The notes: generated by a model from the sequence alone, not told the origin. A stretch of DNA of 64,000 nt from JAHFRG01 sp041495205 (GCA_041495205.1 JBGQCF010000001.1:62001-126000), one strand, 5' to 3'; shown: positions 7,806 through 16,733, counted from the first letter of the stretch. Program-made: numbers and translations.

Positions 7806-8800
7806 TTTGCGGTTTCCATGAGCCCCTCGTCTACCGAAAAAGATGGTTTCCAGCCAAGCTCTTTGCGGATTTTTGAGTCCTCGACTTGCAGCGAGTCAAG
7901 GAGCCGCTCCGCTTCGGCCGACATACCAAGCAATTGCGCGGCGAAGCGCAGCGCTGCGGGCGGAAAAGGCCAAAGCCGCGCCGGGCGGTGCATGGCGCGT
8001 GCCAGCCGCTTGAGAAGCTGTGCAGTCGAAACGTCCTCGTTGTCTCTAAGCAGATAAGTTTTGCCTGCCGCTTGCGGATGAGTCGCGCAGATCATTATGG
8101 CGTCAACCAGGTTCTCGACGAAGATAAGACTCCGCGAGTTGTTTACCGAAGCAAGCGGAAGCGGAATACCGCTTTTTACCGCCTGCAACAGGCGCAGAAA
8201 ATTGCCTTTTACGCCCGGCCCGTAAACCAGCGGTGCCCGCAGAATCACCACTTCCAGGTCGGTTTCATCACCGACGCGCTTCAACGCCTGCTCCGCTTCC
8301 CATTTGGACACGGCATAAGCATCCTGCGGGTTGGGAACGTCGGTTTCGGAGAAGCGCTCCCTCTCCCCTGGAGCTTGCCCTGAGTAACGCCGAAGGGGGA
8401 GAGGGTGGGGGTGAAAGACAGTTTTTTCTCCGTTGACCTTCACTGTACTTAAGAAAACCAATCGCTTGACGCCCGTCTGCGATGCCATGCGCGCCAGCCG
8501 CTCGGTTGCGTGAGTATTGACCTGGCGGAATTCCATAAGGGAATCTTCAGCAATTTCCTTCATGATGTGCACGCGCGCCGCCAGGTGAACGATGACGTCT
8601 ATGCCATGTAACGCCGCCCGCCAGTCGGTGCCGGGTCCAAGCGAGTCAACACTGCAGGCGATGACCCCGGACGGGAGGACGGGTTTAGTTTGCGAGACTG
8701 AGCGGACTGTCCCTTTTACGTCCCAGCCACAGGCAAGCAATTGCTTGCACGCTGCCTGGCCGATAAAACCGGTGGCCCCGGTTATCAAGGCGGAAGGCAT
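7769..8800 (-). CDS. Extended SDR, probable UDP-4-keto-6-deoxy-GlcNAc reductase (WbpV/WreQ-like)
   Basis: A 343-residue SDR. ITGATGFIGQAA at residues 5-16 binds NAD(P), and the active site is a Ser in FLSTVKVNG with YAVSK later. Proteins of this kind next to WbpM- and WbpL-type genes reduce the 4-keto sugar to UDP-D-QuiNAc (WbpV, WreQ); a 4-epimerase role is the alternative. An oddity sits between the Ser and Tyr-Lys motifs: about 17 extra residues (HPHPLPLRRYSGQAPGERE) encoded by a palindromic repeat element at 8359-8405. The insert keeps the frame and lies in a surface loop before the catalytic tyrosine, so the enzyme may still work. It overlaps the next gene by up to 37 bases. Confidence 0.87.
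   Translation of the reverse strand: MPSALITGATGFIGQAACKQLLACGWDVKGTVRSVSQTKPVLPSGVIACSVDSLGPGTDWRAALHGIDVIVHLAARVHIMKEIAEDSLMEFRQVNTHATERLARMASQTGVKRLVFLSTVKVNGEKTVFHPHPLPLRRYSGQAPGERERFSETDVPNPQDAYAVSKWEAEQALKRVGDETDLEVVILRAPLVYGPGVKGNFLRLLQAVKSGIPLPLASVNNSRSLIFVENLVDAIMICATHPQAAGKTYLLRDNEDVSTAQLLKRLARAMHRPARLWPFPPAALRFAAQLLGMSAEAERLLDSLQVEDSKIRKELGWKPSFSVDEGLMETAKWFLSQAKMNAP
8359..8405. repeat. Palindromic repeat element inserted in frame within an SDR gene
   Basis: CCCTCTCCCC at 8359-8368 and GGGGAGAGGG at 8396-8405 form a perfect 10-base inverted repeat around a 27-base loop that includes GAGCTTGCCCTGAGTAACGC. Elements with these CCCTCTCCCC arms are scattered in many proteobacterial genomes, and their translations (HPHPLP, or LSNAEG on the other strand) are often seen as low-value peptides. 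Here the element lies inside the coding region and adds about 17 residues without a stop or frameshift. The repeat is seen directly; the idea that it is a mobile or amplified element is inference. Confidence 0.7.
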
Positions 8801-8820
8801 TTCCTGCCGTGGCGAATCAT

Positions 8821-9888
8821 TTAACGCAAGAACTCTTCGCCTGTTGTCAGATCTCTATCTTCGACCATCAGCTTGTGCTTTTTTAATAGTTCCAGTGTGC
8901 CCCGGAAGTCCAGCACAGAATCTGCAGAACTGAACTCTTTAGTAAGCGCATTGCCCACCCCTTTTTCTCCGTCGCCCAACTCCGGAAGCATTGGCCGGAT
9001 GGCGAAATAATCGCCGCGTTTGACGCAATGATGAAGCTCTTCTTCCGAAACCATGATCTCGTGCATTTTTTCGCCAGGGCGTACGCCGATTATCTTAACA
9101 TCGATGCCGCGGTCACCGATTAACGCCTTGGCTATGTTTATCACCGTTGCAGAAGGCGCATTGGGAACATAAGTTTCCCCTCTTTTTGCTTCCCGTAATG
9201 CGGCAAAGACCGTATTTACGGCTTGATAGAGGCTGAGCAGGAAGCGAGTCATCTCGGGAGCAGTAATCGTGACCGGCCCACCGTTTCTTATCTGATCATG
9301 AAACAGTGGAATTACCGAACCACGGGATGACAGCACATTGCCGTAGCGCACGCAGATAAAGCGTGTACTGGGGTTTAGAATGTTCGCCGAAATGAAAATA
9401 CGTTCCTGCAGCGACTTGGTCATGCCCATCACGTTGACCGGCTTGCAGGCCTTGTCGGTGCTGATGCCGATGACAGTCTGCACCGGATAGCTGTTTTCCT
9501 GAATGGCGCGGACGATATTGTAAGCGCCGATACAATTGGTCATGATGGCTTGGGTGGGAAAATATTCACAGGTGGGAACCTGCTTTAATGCCGCCGCGTT
9601 GACCACGATGTCAGCGTTTTTCACCGCCGAGCAAACATCGTCGTAGCCGCGCACATCGCCGATGCGGAATTCGAGCACGTTGAGAAAATTGTTGTAAATC
9701 ACCTCGTCGGTGGTGACGGTTTTGTGCAGATACGACACTCGCATCTCGTGCTGCTTGGCCTCGTCCCTGGAAAAGACGATCACTTTTTTGGGCGTGCCGT
9801 GTTCGCCGGAAAGCACGCGGCGCACAAAGGTCTTCCCCATGGAGCCGGTGCCGCCGGTGACCAGAATGGTTTTCCCTTCAAATATCAC
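8821..9888 (-). CDS. UDP-GlcNAc 4,6-dehydratase/5-epimerase (CapE/WbjB/FnlA type)
   Basis: A 355-residue soluble SDR. VTGGTGSMGKTF at residues 10-21 binds NADP, AALKQVPTCE follows, and the active site STDKACKPVNVMGMTK again has Met in place of Tyr, as in CapE and WbjB. RPGEKMHEIM near the C-terminus is a family signature. The enzyme dehydrates UDP-GlcNAc and inverts C5, giving the L-configured 4-keto sugar that leads to UDP-L-FucNAc or UDP-L-QuiNAc. The following reductase and the 2-epimerase at 19273 complete that route. The start is GTG 9888, overlapping the reductase stop as GTGA. It is also the only candidate here to do the PseB step for the pseudaminic acid module. Confidence 0.92.
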   Translation of the reverse strand: MIFEGKTILVTGGTGSMGKTFVRRVLSGEHGTPKKVIVFSRDEAKQHEMRVSYLHKTVTTDEVIYNNFLNVLEFRIGDVRGYDDVCSAVKNADIVVNAAALKQVPTCEYFPTQAIMTNCIGAYNIVRAIQENSYPVQTVIGISTDKACKPVNVMGMTKSLQERIFISANILNPSTRFICVRYGNVLSSRGSVIPLFHDQIRNGGPVTITAPEMTRFLLSLYQAVNTVFAALREAKRGETYVPNAPSATVINIAKALIGDRGIDVKIIGVRPGEKMHEIMVSEEELHHCVKRGDYFAIRPMLPELGDGEKGVGNALTKEFSSADSVLDFRGTLELLKKHKLMVEDRDLTTGEEFLR

Positions 9889-10751
9889 TTGGATGTCTCC
9901 AAAAAGTCTTTCACTAATTCGTCTATCATGGCTTCCCAGGTCGGGGGAGCATAGTTGAATTCCGAGCGGAATCTCGATGAATCGAGTCTGCGGTCATACT
10001 TGGGCTCTTCATCCGGGATGATTTCTATAGGAAGGCGCATTTTCTGCTTGATAAGCGTTAATAAGCCATACTTGCTAATGGGTTCGCTGGACACGTGATA
10101 GATGCCCGATGCGCCGGGGTATTTTGCTATCAGCATTTCAATAATTCGACTCAATTCGATGGTGGTGAAGCCGGAGAAAATGGCGTTTTTGTAGCCATGA
10201 ACCACGCCCCTCTGAGCCAGAAACCACTCCAGCAGACCGCACTTGCGTAAAAGCTCCCTGCCGATAATGGATGTCCTCAATGTGACACATCCGGGCATGT
10301 TTACCTCGCCGAGAAGCTTGATCATGCCATAGGGATCGTGCGCATCAGGAAGATCGGTTTCCTTGTAATTCCCTCTGGTCCCTGAAAAAACGCAATCTGT
10401 GCTGATATGAATCAATCTGGCGCTGAATGTATTGCACAGAAGCGCGATCCTGTGGGGCAGAATGGTGTTAATCTCCAGGCTTAAGACGGTATCTTCAGAC
10501 TCCAGTCTTTGCTTGAGGACACCCGCCGCATTGATGACAGCTTCGGGACGGAAGTCCTCCATCACTTGGGCAAGCAACCCTATGGAGCTTAATTCGATTC
10601 CTGGATAGGCATTCTTGGCGTTAAATAGCCCGAATGCGGAGTAGTCAGCAAGCTTTCCGCGCAGGGTAACGCGGGTGTCGTGGGCGAGGTAGAGCTGCTT
10701 CAGCAACTGGTGGCCCAGCATGCCGGAGCCCCCGACAATCAGGATGCGCAT
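9885..10751 (-). CDS. RmlD-like NAD(P)-dependent sugar-nucleotide reductase (WbvR/FnlB-like)
   Basis: A 288-residue SDR of the RmlD superfamily. ILIVGGSGMLGHQLL opens the protein, HISTDCVFSG carries the Ser/Thr of the active site, and DPYGMIKLLGE supplies Tyr and Lys. ATG 10751 is chosen because the earlier codon at 10781 would lie well inside the preceding WbuB gene; with it the overlap is 13 bases. In O-antigen loci with FnlA/WbjB and a 2-epimerase, such a protein reduces the C4 keto group of the L-sugar intermediate, giving UDP-L-RhaNAc (WbvR) or its FucNAc-series equivalent. It lacks the C-terminal cupin domain of CapF, which favours the L-QuiNAc branch, but that is inference. Confidence 0.85.
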   Translation of the reverse strand: MRILIVGGSGMLGHQLLKQLYLAHDTRVTLRGKLADYSAFGLFNAKNAYPGIELSSIGLLAQVMEDFRPEAVINAAGVLKQRLESEDTVLSLEINTILPHRIALLCNTFSARLIHISTDCVFSGTRGNYKETDLPDAHDPYGMIKLLGEVNMPGCVTLRTSIIGRELLRKCGLLEWFLAQRGVVHGYKNAIFSGFTTIELSRIIEMLIAKYPGASGIYHVSSEPISKYGLLTLIKQKMRLPIEIIPDEEPKYDRRLDSSRFRSEFNYAPPTWEAMIDELVKDFLETSK

Positions 10752-11977
10752 GACTTTTCTTCCACGAGTTGTTTCATCCATTGTTCAAGCTGGTCGAGCA
10801 GCCGCCCCCGCTTGAAGTTGGCTTCAAAATAAACTCTGCCACGACTTCCCATTGCCGTTCTTTCCGGTCCGGTGAGGCTTGACATCCTGAGCACCGCCTC
10901 CGCCAGGGCATCAGGGTTTTCCGGTGCAACAGCATACCCGGCACCGGATTCTAGTACTACCCGGGCGGTTTCTCTACCCGCCGCGCTTATGATGGGTCTG
11001 CCGCAGGCGAGATACGACTGCAGCTTGCTCGGAAGCGTCAGGGCAAAAATCGGGTCACGGCGCAAGGTTACCAGCATTACATCTGCGAGCGCAAAATAAT
11101 GAGGCATGGTTTCCACCGGACGCTGGCCGAGCAAGTGAACCTGGCCTTGCAGGCCCAGCACATGAACTTGCTCCTCAACCCAATTTTTCCTGTGACCGTC
11201 TCCCAGAATCACCCAATGGATGTCGGCGTAGGGCAGCAGATTTTTCGCGGCCGCCAGAATGGTTTCGAACGACTGTGCAGCTCCGATATTTCCGGCAAAC
11301 ATTACCCGAAAGCCATCTGGCATTTGCTTCCGCTCCGGCGCATCCACGCTGAGAGTAACCACCTGATACAGCGATTCGGCCCAGTTGGGGAAATAACCCA
11401 CCTGCAACGGTTCGGCGCCCCGCGCTATCACCGAGGCAGTGAAAGCTTCCGATTGCACGAGAATGAGGTCGCATTGGCGGTAAATAAAGCGCACCAGTTT
11501 CGTTACCCAATTGAGGATGCGCGGCGATCGCACTGCGCCCGTGGCGGAAAGGCTCTCTGGCCACGGGTCCCCCACCCATAGGATAAGCGGCGCTCGTTTC
11601 AGCCATTTCAATACGATTGCCGGCAGGCATACGGTGATCGGCGACGGTTCATACACAAAAATAAGATCAAACCTGCCGCGGCACTGAAACGGCCCGAAGA
11701 CGCTGGCGAAAAAGACGAAGGAAAAATAATTCAATGCTAGACGCCAGCGTTGCCCTTTTCCTCTTGGGATTAGCGGCACTCTGTAAACCGGCACATCCTG
11801 AAATACTTCCTTGCCGCGGGAGAAAAAGCCGTATCCCGGGAAAAAAATGCCGGTCGGGTAATTCGGTTTGCCGGTGAGCACCGTGATGTCATGCCCGCGT
11901 TCCTTCAAGCCGGTTACAAGGTCATTAATTCGAAAATTCTCAGGCCAAAAATATTGAGTAACAACAAGTATCTTCAA
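10739..11977 (-). CDS. wbuB: Glycosyltransferase family 4, WbuB-like L-FucNAc/L-QuiNAc transferase
   Basis: A 412-residue GT-B protein. Its start, KILVVTQYFWPENFRIND, with GKPNYPTGIFFPGYG shortly after, is the recognisable WbuB opening. The donor-binding half has FAGNIGAAQSFET and the C-terminal glutamate region around LPSKLQSYLACGRP. WbuB homologues are L-fucosamine transferases found beside fnlABC genes, which fits the neighbours at 8821-10751. The start is TTG at 11977, overlapping the previous stop as TTGA. The protein is cytosolic and probably associates with the membrane face where the lipid-linked unit is built. Length and motifs look complete. L-QuiNAc rather than L-FucNAc may be the donor. 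Confidence 0.9.
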   Translation of the reverse strand: MKILVVTQYFWPENFRINDLVTGLKERGHDITVLTGKPNYPTGIFFPGYGFFSRGKEVFQDVPVYRVPLIPRGKGQRWRLALNYFSFVFFASVFGPFQCRGRFDLIFVYEPSPITVCLPAIVLKWLKRAPLILWVGDPWPESLSATGAVRSPRILNWVTKLVRFIYRQCDLILVQSEAFTASVIARGAEPLQVGYFPNWAESLYQVVTLSVDAPERKQMPDGFRVMFAGNIGAAQSFETILAAAKNLLPYADIHWVILGDGHRKNWVEEQVHVLGLQGQVHLLGQRPVETMPHYFALADVMLVTLRRDPIFALTLPSKLQSYLACGRPIISAAGRETARVVLESGAGYAVAPENPDALAEAVLRMSSLTGPERTAMGSRGRVYFEANFKRGRLLDQLEQWMKQLVEEKSCAS

Positions 11978-13116
11978 GATTGTGGTCGAAACAAGATATC
12001 ATCGTAAACAACCATATATTTCTGAATAATCGAGTTCCAGGTAAATCCGGCGGTCACAAATTCTTTCAGCCGTGAACCCATATGTTTCAGGTCGGACGGC
12101 TTGCTAAGCAACTCGACCAGCCCCTGCTGTATCCCTTCTATAGTTGCTGAGACAACTCTGCCGCCACCAACCCTGCCGATGTCGTCAAAACCACATTTAT
12201 CAGTCAGCAGAACTGGAATTCCTATGGAGCCTGCCTCCAAAACCACAATAGACATGGCTTCCTGTCTCGAGGGGATAACCAGTATGCTGGCGGCGAGATA
12301 CGCGCCAGATTTTTCCTTGCCACCGATATATCCAACAAAATGAACTCTGTCTGATATTTTCGAAGCCGCCGCGATTTCCCTAAGGCGAGGCAACATTCCA
12401 TTATCGGGTCCTACGAAAACTAACTGATAATTGGGGAACTGATCTTTAATATTACAGAAAGCCCGCAAAAGAATATCGGGACCTTTGATGTAGTTCAGGC
12501 GTCCTACAAATAAAATGATAGGGGCCGAAGGCGTGCCAATTCTTTCCCGGAAACGGCCACCGTCGGGAAACTCGGAATCTGACAAATCCACTCCGTTAGG
12601 GATCAACACGACCTTGTCATGGGGTACACCGTAACCGGCGAAATGGCCAATTTCTTCGACAGAGATGGCGATGCAGCGGGAGGCGTCCCCAATAATCTTT
12701 CTGCCAATTAGCAGGTTGTAAAAGCGTTTGATGAGTTTTGATCTACCGAAAATAGGTAGGGTTCCCGCCGGGCAGACGACGTAGGGTTTGCGTGCACGCC
12801 GGCATATCAGGTAAACCAGCACATTCAGAATGGTCCAGTGTCCCATGATATGAACGACATCCACGCTACTGATCAGAGTACTCAACGAGCGCAGCGAGAA
12901 TGCTGGAACAAAAAACCGCTTCAACAAGCACCGCAGCGCAATTACTTCTATTCCCTCCAGCATCTTCAATCGCTCAGGCGTGATCCCTAAATCAGTGGTA
13001 AGAATTGCCGTTTGAACGCCAATCTTTTTTAAGTGGCGGCTTATCTGTACGGTACGTTCGGCAGCGCCCCCCCCGGTGATCGGGTCAATAAGAACATTCA
13101 CGTTCAGAACCCTCAT
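11974..13116 (-). CDS. Glycosyltransferase family 4
   Basis: A 380-residue GT-B glycosyltransferase. The N-terminal half begins RVLNVNVLIDPITGGGAAE, whose glycine-rich loop is typical of the acceptor domain. The C-terminal domain shows FVGRLNYIKGPDILL for donor phosphate contacts and SRQEAMSIVVLEAGSIGIPV with the conserved E-x7-E pattern. ATG 13116 is preferred to GTG 13125 because AAAGG stands seven to eight bases upstream of it. The gene overlaps wbuB by four bases and follows the next gene by 11 bases, so translation is probably coupled. The sugar specificity cannot be assigned. Confidence 0.88.
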   Translation of the reverse strand: MRVLNVNVLIDPITGGGAAERTVQISRHLKKIGVQTAILTTDLGITPERLKMLEGIEVIALRCLLKRFFVPAFSLRSLSTLISSVDVVHIMGHWTILNVLVYLICRRARKPYVVCPAGTLPIFGRSKLIKRFYNLLIGRKIIGDASRCIAISVEEIGHFAGYGVPHDKVVLIPNGVDLSDSEFPDGGRFRERIGTPSAPIILFVGRLNYIKGPDILLRAFCNIKDQFPNYQLVFVGPDNGMLPRLREIAAASKISDRVHFVGYIGGKEKSGAYLAASILVIPSRQEAMSIVVLEAGSIGIPVLLTDKCGFDDIGRVGGGRVVSATIEGIQQGLVELLSKPSDLKHMGSRLKEFVTAGFTWNSIIQKYMVVYDDILFRPQS

Positions 13117-13127
13117 AGTAGACACCT

Positions 13128-14066
13128 TTAACTCAGGTGCTGATTTTTATACCATTCAGCAAACTTTGTTAGCCCTAATTCAAAGCTGACTGGTTTTTTG
13201 AAACCTAAATTGATCAGCTTTTTAGAGGAATATACCCGAAAAGGGTTGTCATTAGAGCGTCCTAAAATTCTCAAGGCTATGGAAAGTAGTATGCTGGGGA
13301 CCGGTACTCTGGGAATGAAGTAGTCTGGGCGGCCAAAACTTCTTAGTAACACAGTTTCAATGAACCGGTAGTTATTATTGCTACTCTCATCATCTGAAAT
13401 AATAAATATCTGTCTATCTATATTTAAATCCGTTAAGGAAAGAAAAGAAAGACACGCAGTCACGTTATCTACATAAATGGCATTCATTCGTCGTTCGTTA
13501 TGTACGCAGGACTTGATATAATTAACTAGCGTACTGCCATTCATTAAGCTGTCAGCGAGTTTAATCAGATTTTTACCTCCAGGACCAAATACGGCAGTCG
13601 GTCGCAAAATCACCACCTCCACGCCATCGGCACTCAGTAAAAACGTTTCAATTTCGTGTTTAATCTGTTCATAGGCCGTGACAGGGTTATAGGGTGTATT
13701 TTCATCAACGGCCCGGATCGAGACCTTTCCCACTACCGTGGCAGTGCTGCAATGAACCAGCCGTTTTGCTTTTGAATCACGGCAGGCCTGAACAAGATTC
13801 GAAATCGCTCTTAAGTTATCGGCTTTGGATCCCGTTCCCAGGTATGCAAGATTTATGACTATGCTGTCAGGAACAATTAATTTTCTCAGGGTGGTCAAAT
13901 TCAAAAGATCGCCCTGCACGGTTACAACATTATCTTTCTTAAGTAATGCCGGGGTATTGTTCTGATGGATCAGTAGACGAAGCTGGACATCTTCGAGTAT
14001 CGGCAAGCGCGGCACGAGGTGCCGGCCTATGAAGCTGCTTGCTCCCGTAACGACGTAGGTAGGCAT
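13128..14066 (-). CDS. NAD-dependent epimerase/dehydratase family protein (extended SDR)
   Basis: A 312-residue extended SDR. YVVTGASSFIGRHL at residues 3-16 is the NAD site; HCSTATVVG carries the catalytic Ser/Thr, and YEQIKHEIE supplies the Tyr-x3-Lys pair. ATG 14066 is chosen over an in-frame TTG at 14090; GAGG is about ten bases upstream. The family includes UDP-hexose 4-epimerases and 4-keto reductases, and the sequence alone does not separate them. Codon use is more AT-rich than in the wbuB gene beside it, hinting at a different origin. Downstream is a glycosyltransferase; upstream is the wzx relic region. Confidence 0.8.
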   Translation of the reverse strand: MPTYVVTGASSFIGRHLVPRLPILEDVQLRLLIHQNNTPALLKKDNVVTVQGDLLNLTTLRKLIVPDSIVINLAYLGTGSKADNLRAISNLVQACRDSKAKRLVHCSTATVVGKVSIRAVDENTPYNPVTAYEQIKHEIETFLLSADGVEVVILRPTAVFGPGGKNLIKLADSLMNGSTLVNYIKSCVHNERRMNAIYVDNVTACLSFLSLTDLNIDRQIFIISDDESSNNNYRFIETVLLRSFGRPDYFIPRVPVPSILLSIALRILGRSNDNPFRVYSSKKLINLGFKKPVSFELGLTKFAEWYKNQHLS

Positions 14067-14103
14067 GGTAAGTGCCCTCAAGTCTATCAAATGTCGGCCA
14101 GTT

Positions 14104-14753
14104 TTATTCTTTAACCGTATCAGGCGGTGAAGCGCCAGCTTTGCTTATCAAGACATACAATAAGCGGAGATGAATAGTCCAAATCACGACCAACGCTACC
14201 CACAGCTGAAGGAAATAAATCATTCCGTGATACGGAAAATTCAATATACGATTTTGCCATCTTCTGATAAAGCGCGAGGTTCCCATTTTCGGGCTCTCGC
14301 GCATTCTCAGCGCCAATTGCTTGGTTTCCATAAATCAACTGCCAAACCCACTTCTTTCAAAGACCTAACCGTTGTAAAAGTAGTATCACAACCAGCAGGG
14401 CGACTGCCGTGGTGATAAGCTTCGCTTTATACAATGTGAGCATCATTTCAGTTCTTTGGCGTTTACAAAATTATGTCGTGTTCAGTGGACAATACAGTAA
14501 TGTCACCCAGCGAGGTCGCGTTCGCGAACCATTAACGGATCCAAATACCGAGACGTTTTTCCACGGTGGACTAAACTGCCGCGTAAACCATTAACACAAA
14601 CAACAGCACGAAGGTGATCGTCACTGAAAAATAGATGACACCCAACACGTCCGCGCCTAGTTTCCTGAACACAAGATGGGTCGAAACCAGACACAGGACC
14701 ATGAGAATGGCCTGACCGGACATGTTGGAAAGGATATTGCGCTTCAGTCCCAT
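14104..14753 (-). pseudogene. Wzx-type flippase relic (N-terminal piece) and degenerate sequence
   Basis: From ATG 14753 the translation GLKRNILSNMSGQAILMVL, then VFRKLGADVLGVI and FVLLFVLM, matches the first two membrane segments of Wzx-type oligosaccharide flippases. A TAG stops it after 60 codons, and the next few hundred bases are broken by many stops in every frame. Around 14380-14450 a hydrophobic patch (KLITTAVALLVVILLLQRLG) and another near 14200 (LQLWVALVVIWTI) could be later parts of a membrane protein but do not join in one frame. An intact flippase exists at 21776, so this copy is dispensable. No other gene is visible in 14091-14780. Confidence 0.6.
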
Positions 14754-14780
14754 CTTGCGTTGGACTCACCGGTCAGAACA

Positions 14781-16346
14781 TCATGACTCGCTCGTCGTAT
14801 CGGAGGCGATATTCGAGGCGGAAGGAGACGGCGGATGTCGCTGGATCATGTAAACTGCGGAACCCATGAGCAGACCGATCAGAAACGCCCCGAGGTATTC
14901 CCTATACGTTGTCGTGGTAAGCAGTAGCATGATCAGGTCAACCATGAACATACCGCCCATGGCGGCCATGATTAGCCGCCGATCAGGAAAATCCTGCCTC
15001 AACAGGGGCCGCACAAACCCAATGATGAGTATACTCAGAGCCAGCAGGAAAAGGACCAATCCCACCCCACCGGTGTCCACCAGCAGGTCGATGAATAGAT
15101 TATGGCTACCGGCGTCGGTAAGCATTTGCCCCGTAACAGGGTTGATGCCTCTTGCGGAGGCGCCGAACCCGTCACCCACCAGCACATGGAACCAAGGTGA
15201 TGTCTTGGACGGTTCGAGTGCTGTCTTGGCGGACAGGCCCTGGGAGTAAGTTTCCAGGGCTCCATTGATAAGGCTACTGCGCGTATCGTAGCTTCTTGGG
15301 AAGCTCTCGGTGTATTGTTTGACCGTCCCGCAAGGGATCGGCGAATGACCTGCCAAGGTCGAGACACCAATGGCTGAGGCAATGACTCCTACCACCACGA
15401 GGCTCCTCACCCATTCCTGCTTGTCGGCAAACCGCATCACAATAAACACGCCAATTACCCACCCCAGCACGGAGCCTTTGGAACCAGCCAGGAACAGGAT
15501 GACCGCCGCGAGCAATGACCAGAGGTAGAACATGTTCCTCAAGCGTCCGCCCTGATGGTGCGCGAGCGCCAGGGAAATTAAGCTGGCCATTGCCGCCAGA
15601 TACCCCACTTGACTGCGATTAACACTACCACCTAATAAATCCCCCCTTATTGTCATATTGTGCAGCCCCATCGGCTGACACTCGTAATAAATTTTTTCAA
15701 AGAAATGAGGATAAAAATCCACGGGCAGCGGGAAGATCGTAACCACATAGAGCAGGGAAAAGGCGATAAGAAAAATCTTCAGCTCGGCCAACCGGGCGCA
15801 GGCAAGAATACCCAAAGCGATGTATACCAGCCAATGGCTGAGAAAGACAAATACGTAATACAGAGAATTGTTCGTGCTTCTCAGGCTCCCCTGGAACAAG
15901 GTCAGCAGTGGATGCTCGGAGGAAAAATTCCGCCACACGGTATAGGGCGATTGCGCGGCCCTGAAGAATCCGATGGCAAAAACGATGGCCAACAGAATCC
16001 ACGGTAGAAAATGCGGCCAGCGAAGGCGAGAAAACTCCGCCAGCAAACCTTCGCGCCAGCGGATAATCAACAAGGTCGCCAGCACTACGGTCGACAGGAT
16101 ACCGAACGCCGAAACACCGGGATGGGCCATCGATACCTGCGCAATCAGCTGAATCGAAGTTATGAGAAACGCCACCGCAACGGGCACCGAAATAATACAC
16201 AGCAGCACATACCCGGCCACCAGCACCGGCAGCAAGAACCAGGTACCCAGGTTGTGCGCAAGCCCGAGCTTCGTAAATATCAGAATAAAGATGATTAACC
16301 CCACCGCCGAAAATATCCGGTGCGGCGTTAACAGCATCTGGGACAT
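14781..16346 (-). CDS. O-antigen polymerase/ligase-like membrane protein (Wzy candidate)
   Basis: A protein of about 521 residues with roughly twelve membrane segments. FLAGSKGSVLGW is the Wzy_C-type cytoplasmic/periplasmic boundary motif, and a large periplasmic loop with GDGFGASARGINP and DAGSHNLFIDLL carries the conserved histidine. Together with its place between a flippase relic and glycosyltransferases this suits Wzy, which polymerises O-units on undecaprenyl diphosphate in the periplasm. Ligase activity is the alternative. The N-terminus is uncertain: ATG 16346 starts just before the first membrane segment, while a GTG at 16412 would add 22 polar residues. Confidence 0.83.
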   Translation of the reverse strand: MSQMLLTPHRIFSAVGLIIFILIFTKLGLAHNLGTWFLLPVLVAGYVLLCIISVPVAVAFLITSIQLIAQVSMAHPGVSAFGILSTVVLATLLIIRWREGLLAEFSRLRWPHFLPWILLAIVFAIGFFRAAQSPYTVWRNFSSEHPLLTLFQGSLRSTNNSLYYVFVFLSHWLVYIALGILACARLAELKIFLIAFSLLYVVTIFPLPVDFYPHFFEKIYYECQPMGLHNMTIRGDLLGGSVNRSQVGYLAAMASLISLALAHHQGGRLRNMFYLWSLLAAVILFLAGSKGSVLGWVIGVFIVMRFADKQEWVRSLVVVGVIASAIGVSTLAGHSPIPCGTVKQYTESFPRSYDTRSSLINGALETYSQGLSAKTALEPSKTSPWFHVLVGDGFGASARGINPVTGQMLTDAGSHNLFIDLLVDTGGVGLVLFLLALSILIIGFVRPLLRQDFPDRRLIMAAMGGMFMVDLIMLLLTTTTYREYLGAFLIGLLMGSAVYMIQRHPPSPSASNIASDTTSES

Positions 16347-16437
16347 GTCGCTGGCAACGTCTGCTTTTATGTCAATCTCCAATATTATTCTTCCATGCTT
16401 CCGCAGCACCACCCTAAAATGTGGATTCCCAACTTGC

Positions 16438-16626
16438 CTAAGGCGATCCGGATTTCCGGATTACCGGAGGCGATGCGAATTTCAAACTTTCCATAGGTGC
16501 CACCTTGACCAGCACTGTTTCGCTGGTAACGTGGATTTCGAGCGGCAGCGCTTTACCGAGCTTGACCGGATCAAAATTCGACTTGACCTCATTGAGTTTC
16601 AGCCCGTGGTAATCAAAGAGGGAATA
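16438..16626 (-). other. Coding-like remnant of unknown family in the 16347-16733 gap
   Basis: On the minus strand a frame between a TGA just above 16626 and a TAG at 16438 reads YHGLKLNEVKSNFDPV, then LGKALPLEIHVTSETVLVKV. It looks like genuine protein (balanced composition, alternating hydrophobic pattern) but has no start codon and I cannot name its family. It is most likely the tail of a gene cut off by rearrangement. The rest of the gap up to the TylF-type methyltransferase (16627-16733) shows nothing clear. Confidence 0.35.
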
Positions 16627-16733
16627 TCAAGGTGGGTCATATCAACATTGGGCTACCCGTTGTTTCTGAGTTCACATACCATGTGTAATTACGGTTCAAC
16701 AGAACCCGCACACTTGCCGTAATCTTCGACAGG

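Noticed and set aside
16162..16722. Plus-strand open frame of 186 codons across the Wzy-like gene start
   Set aside because: Mostly antisense of the Wzy-like gene and of the coding-like remnant; low-complexity composition and no motif.
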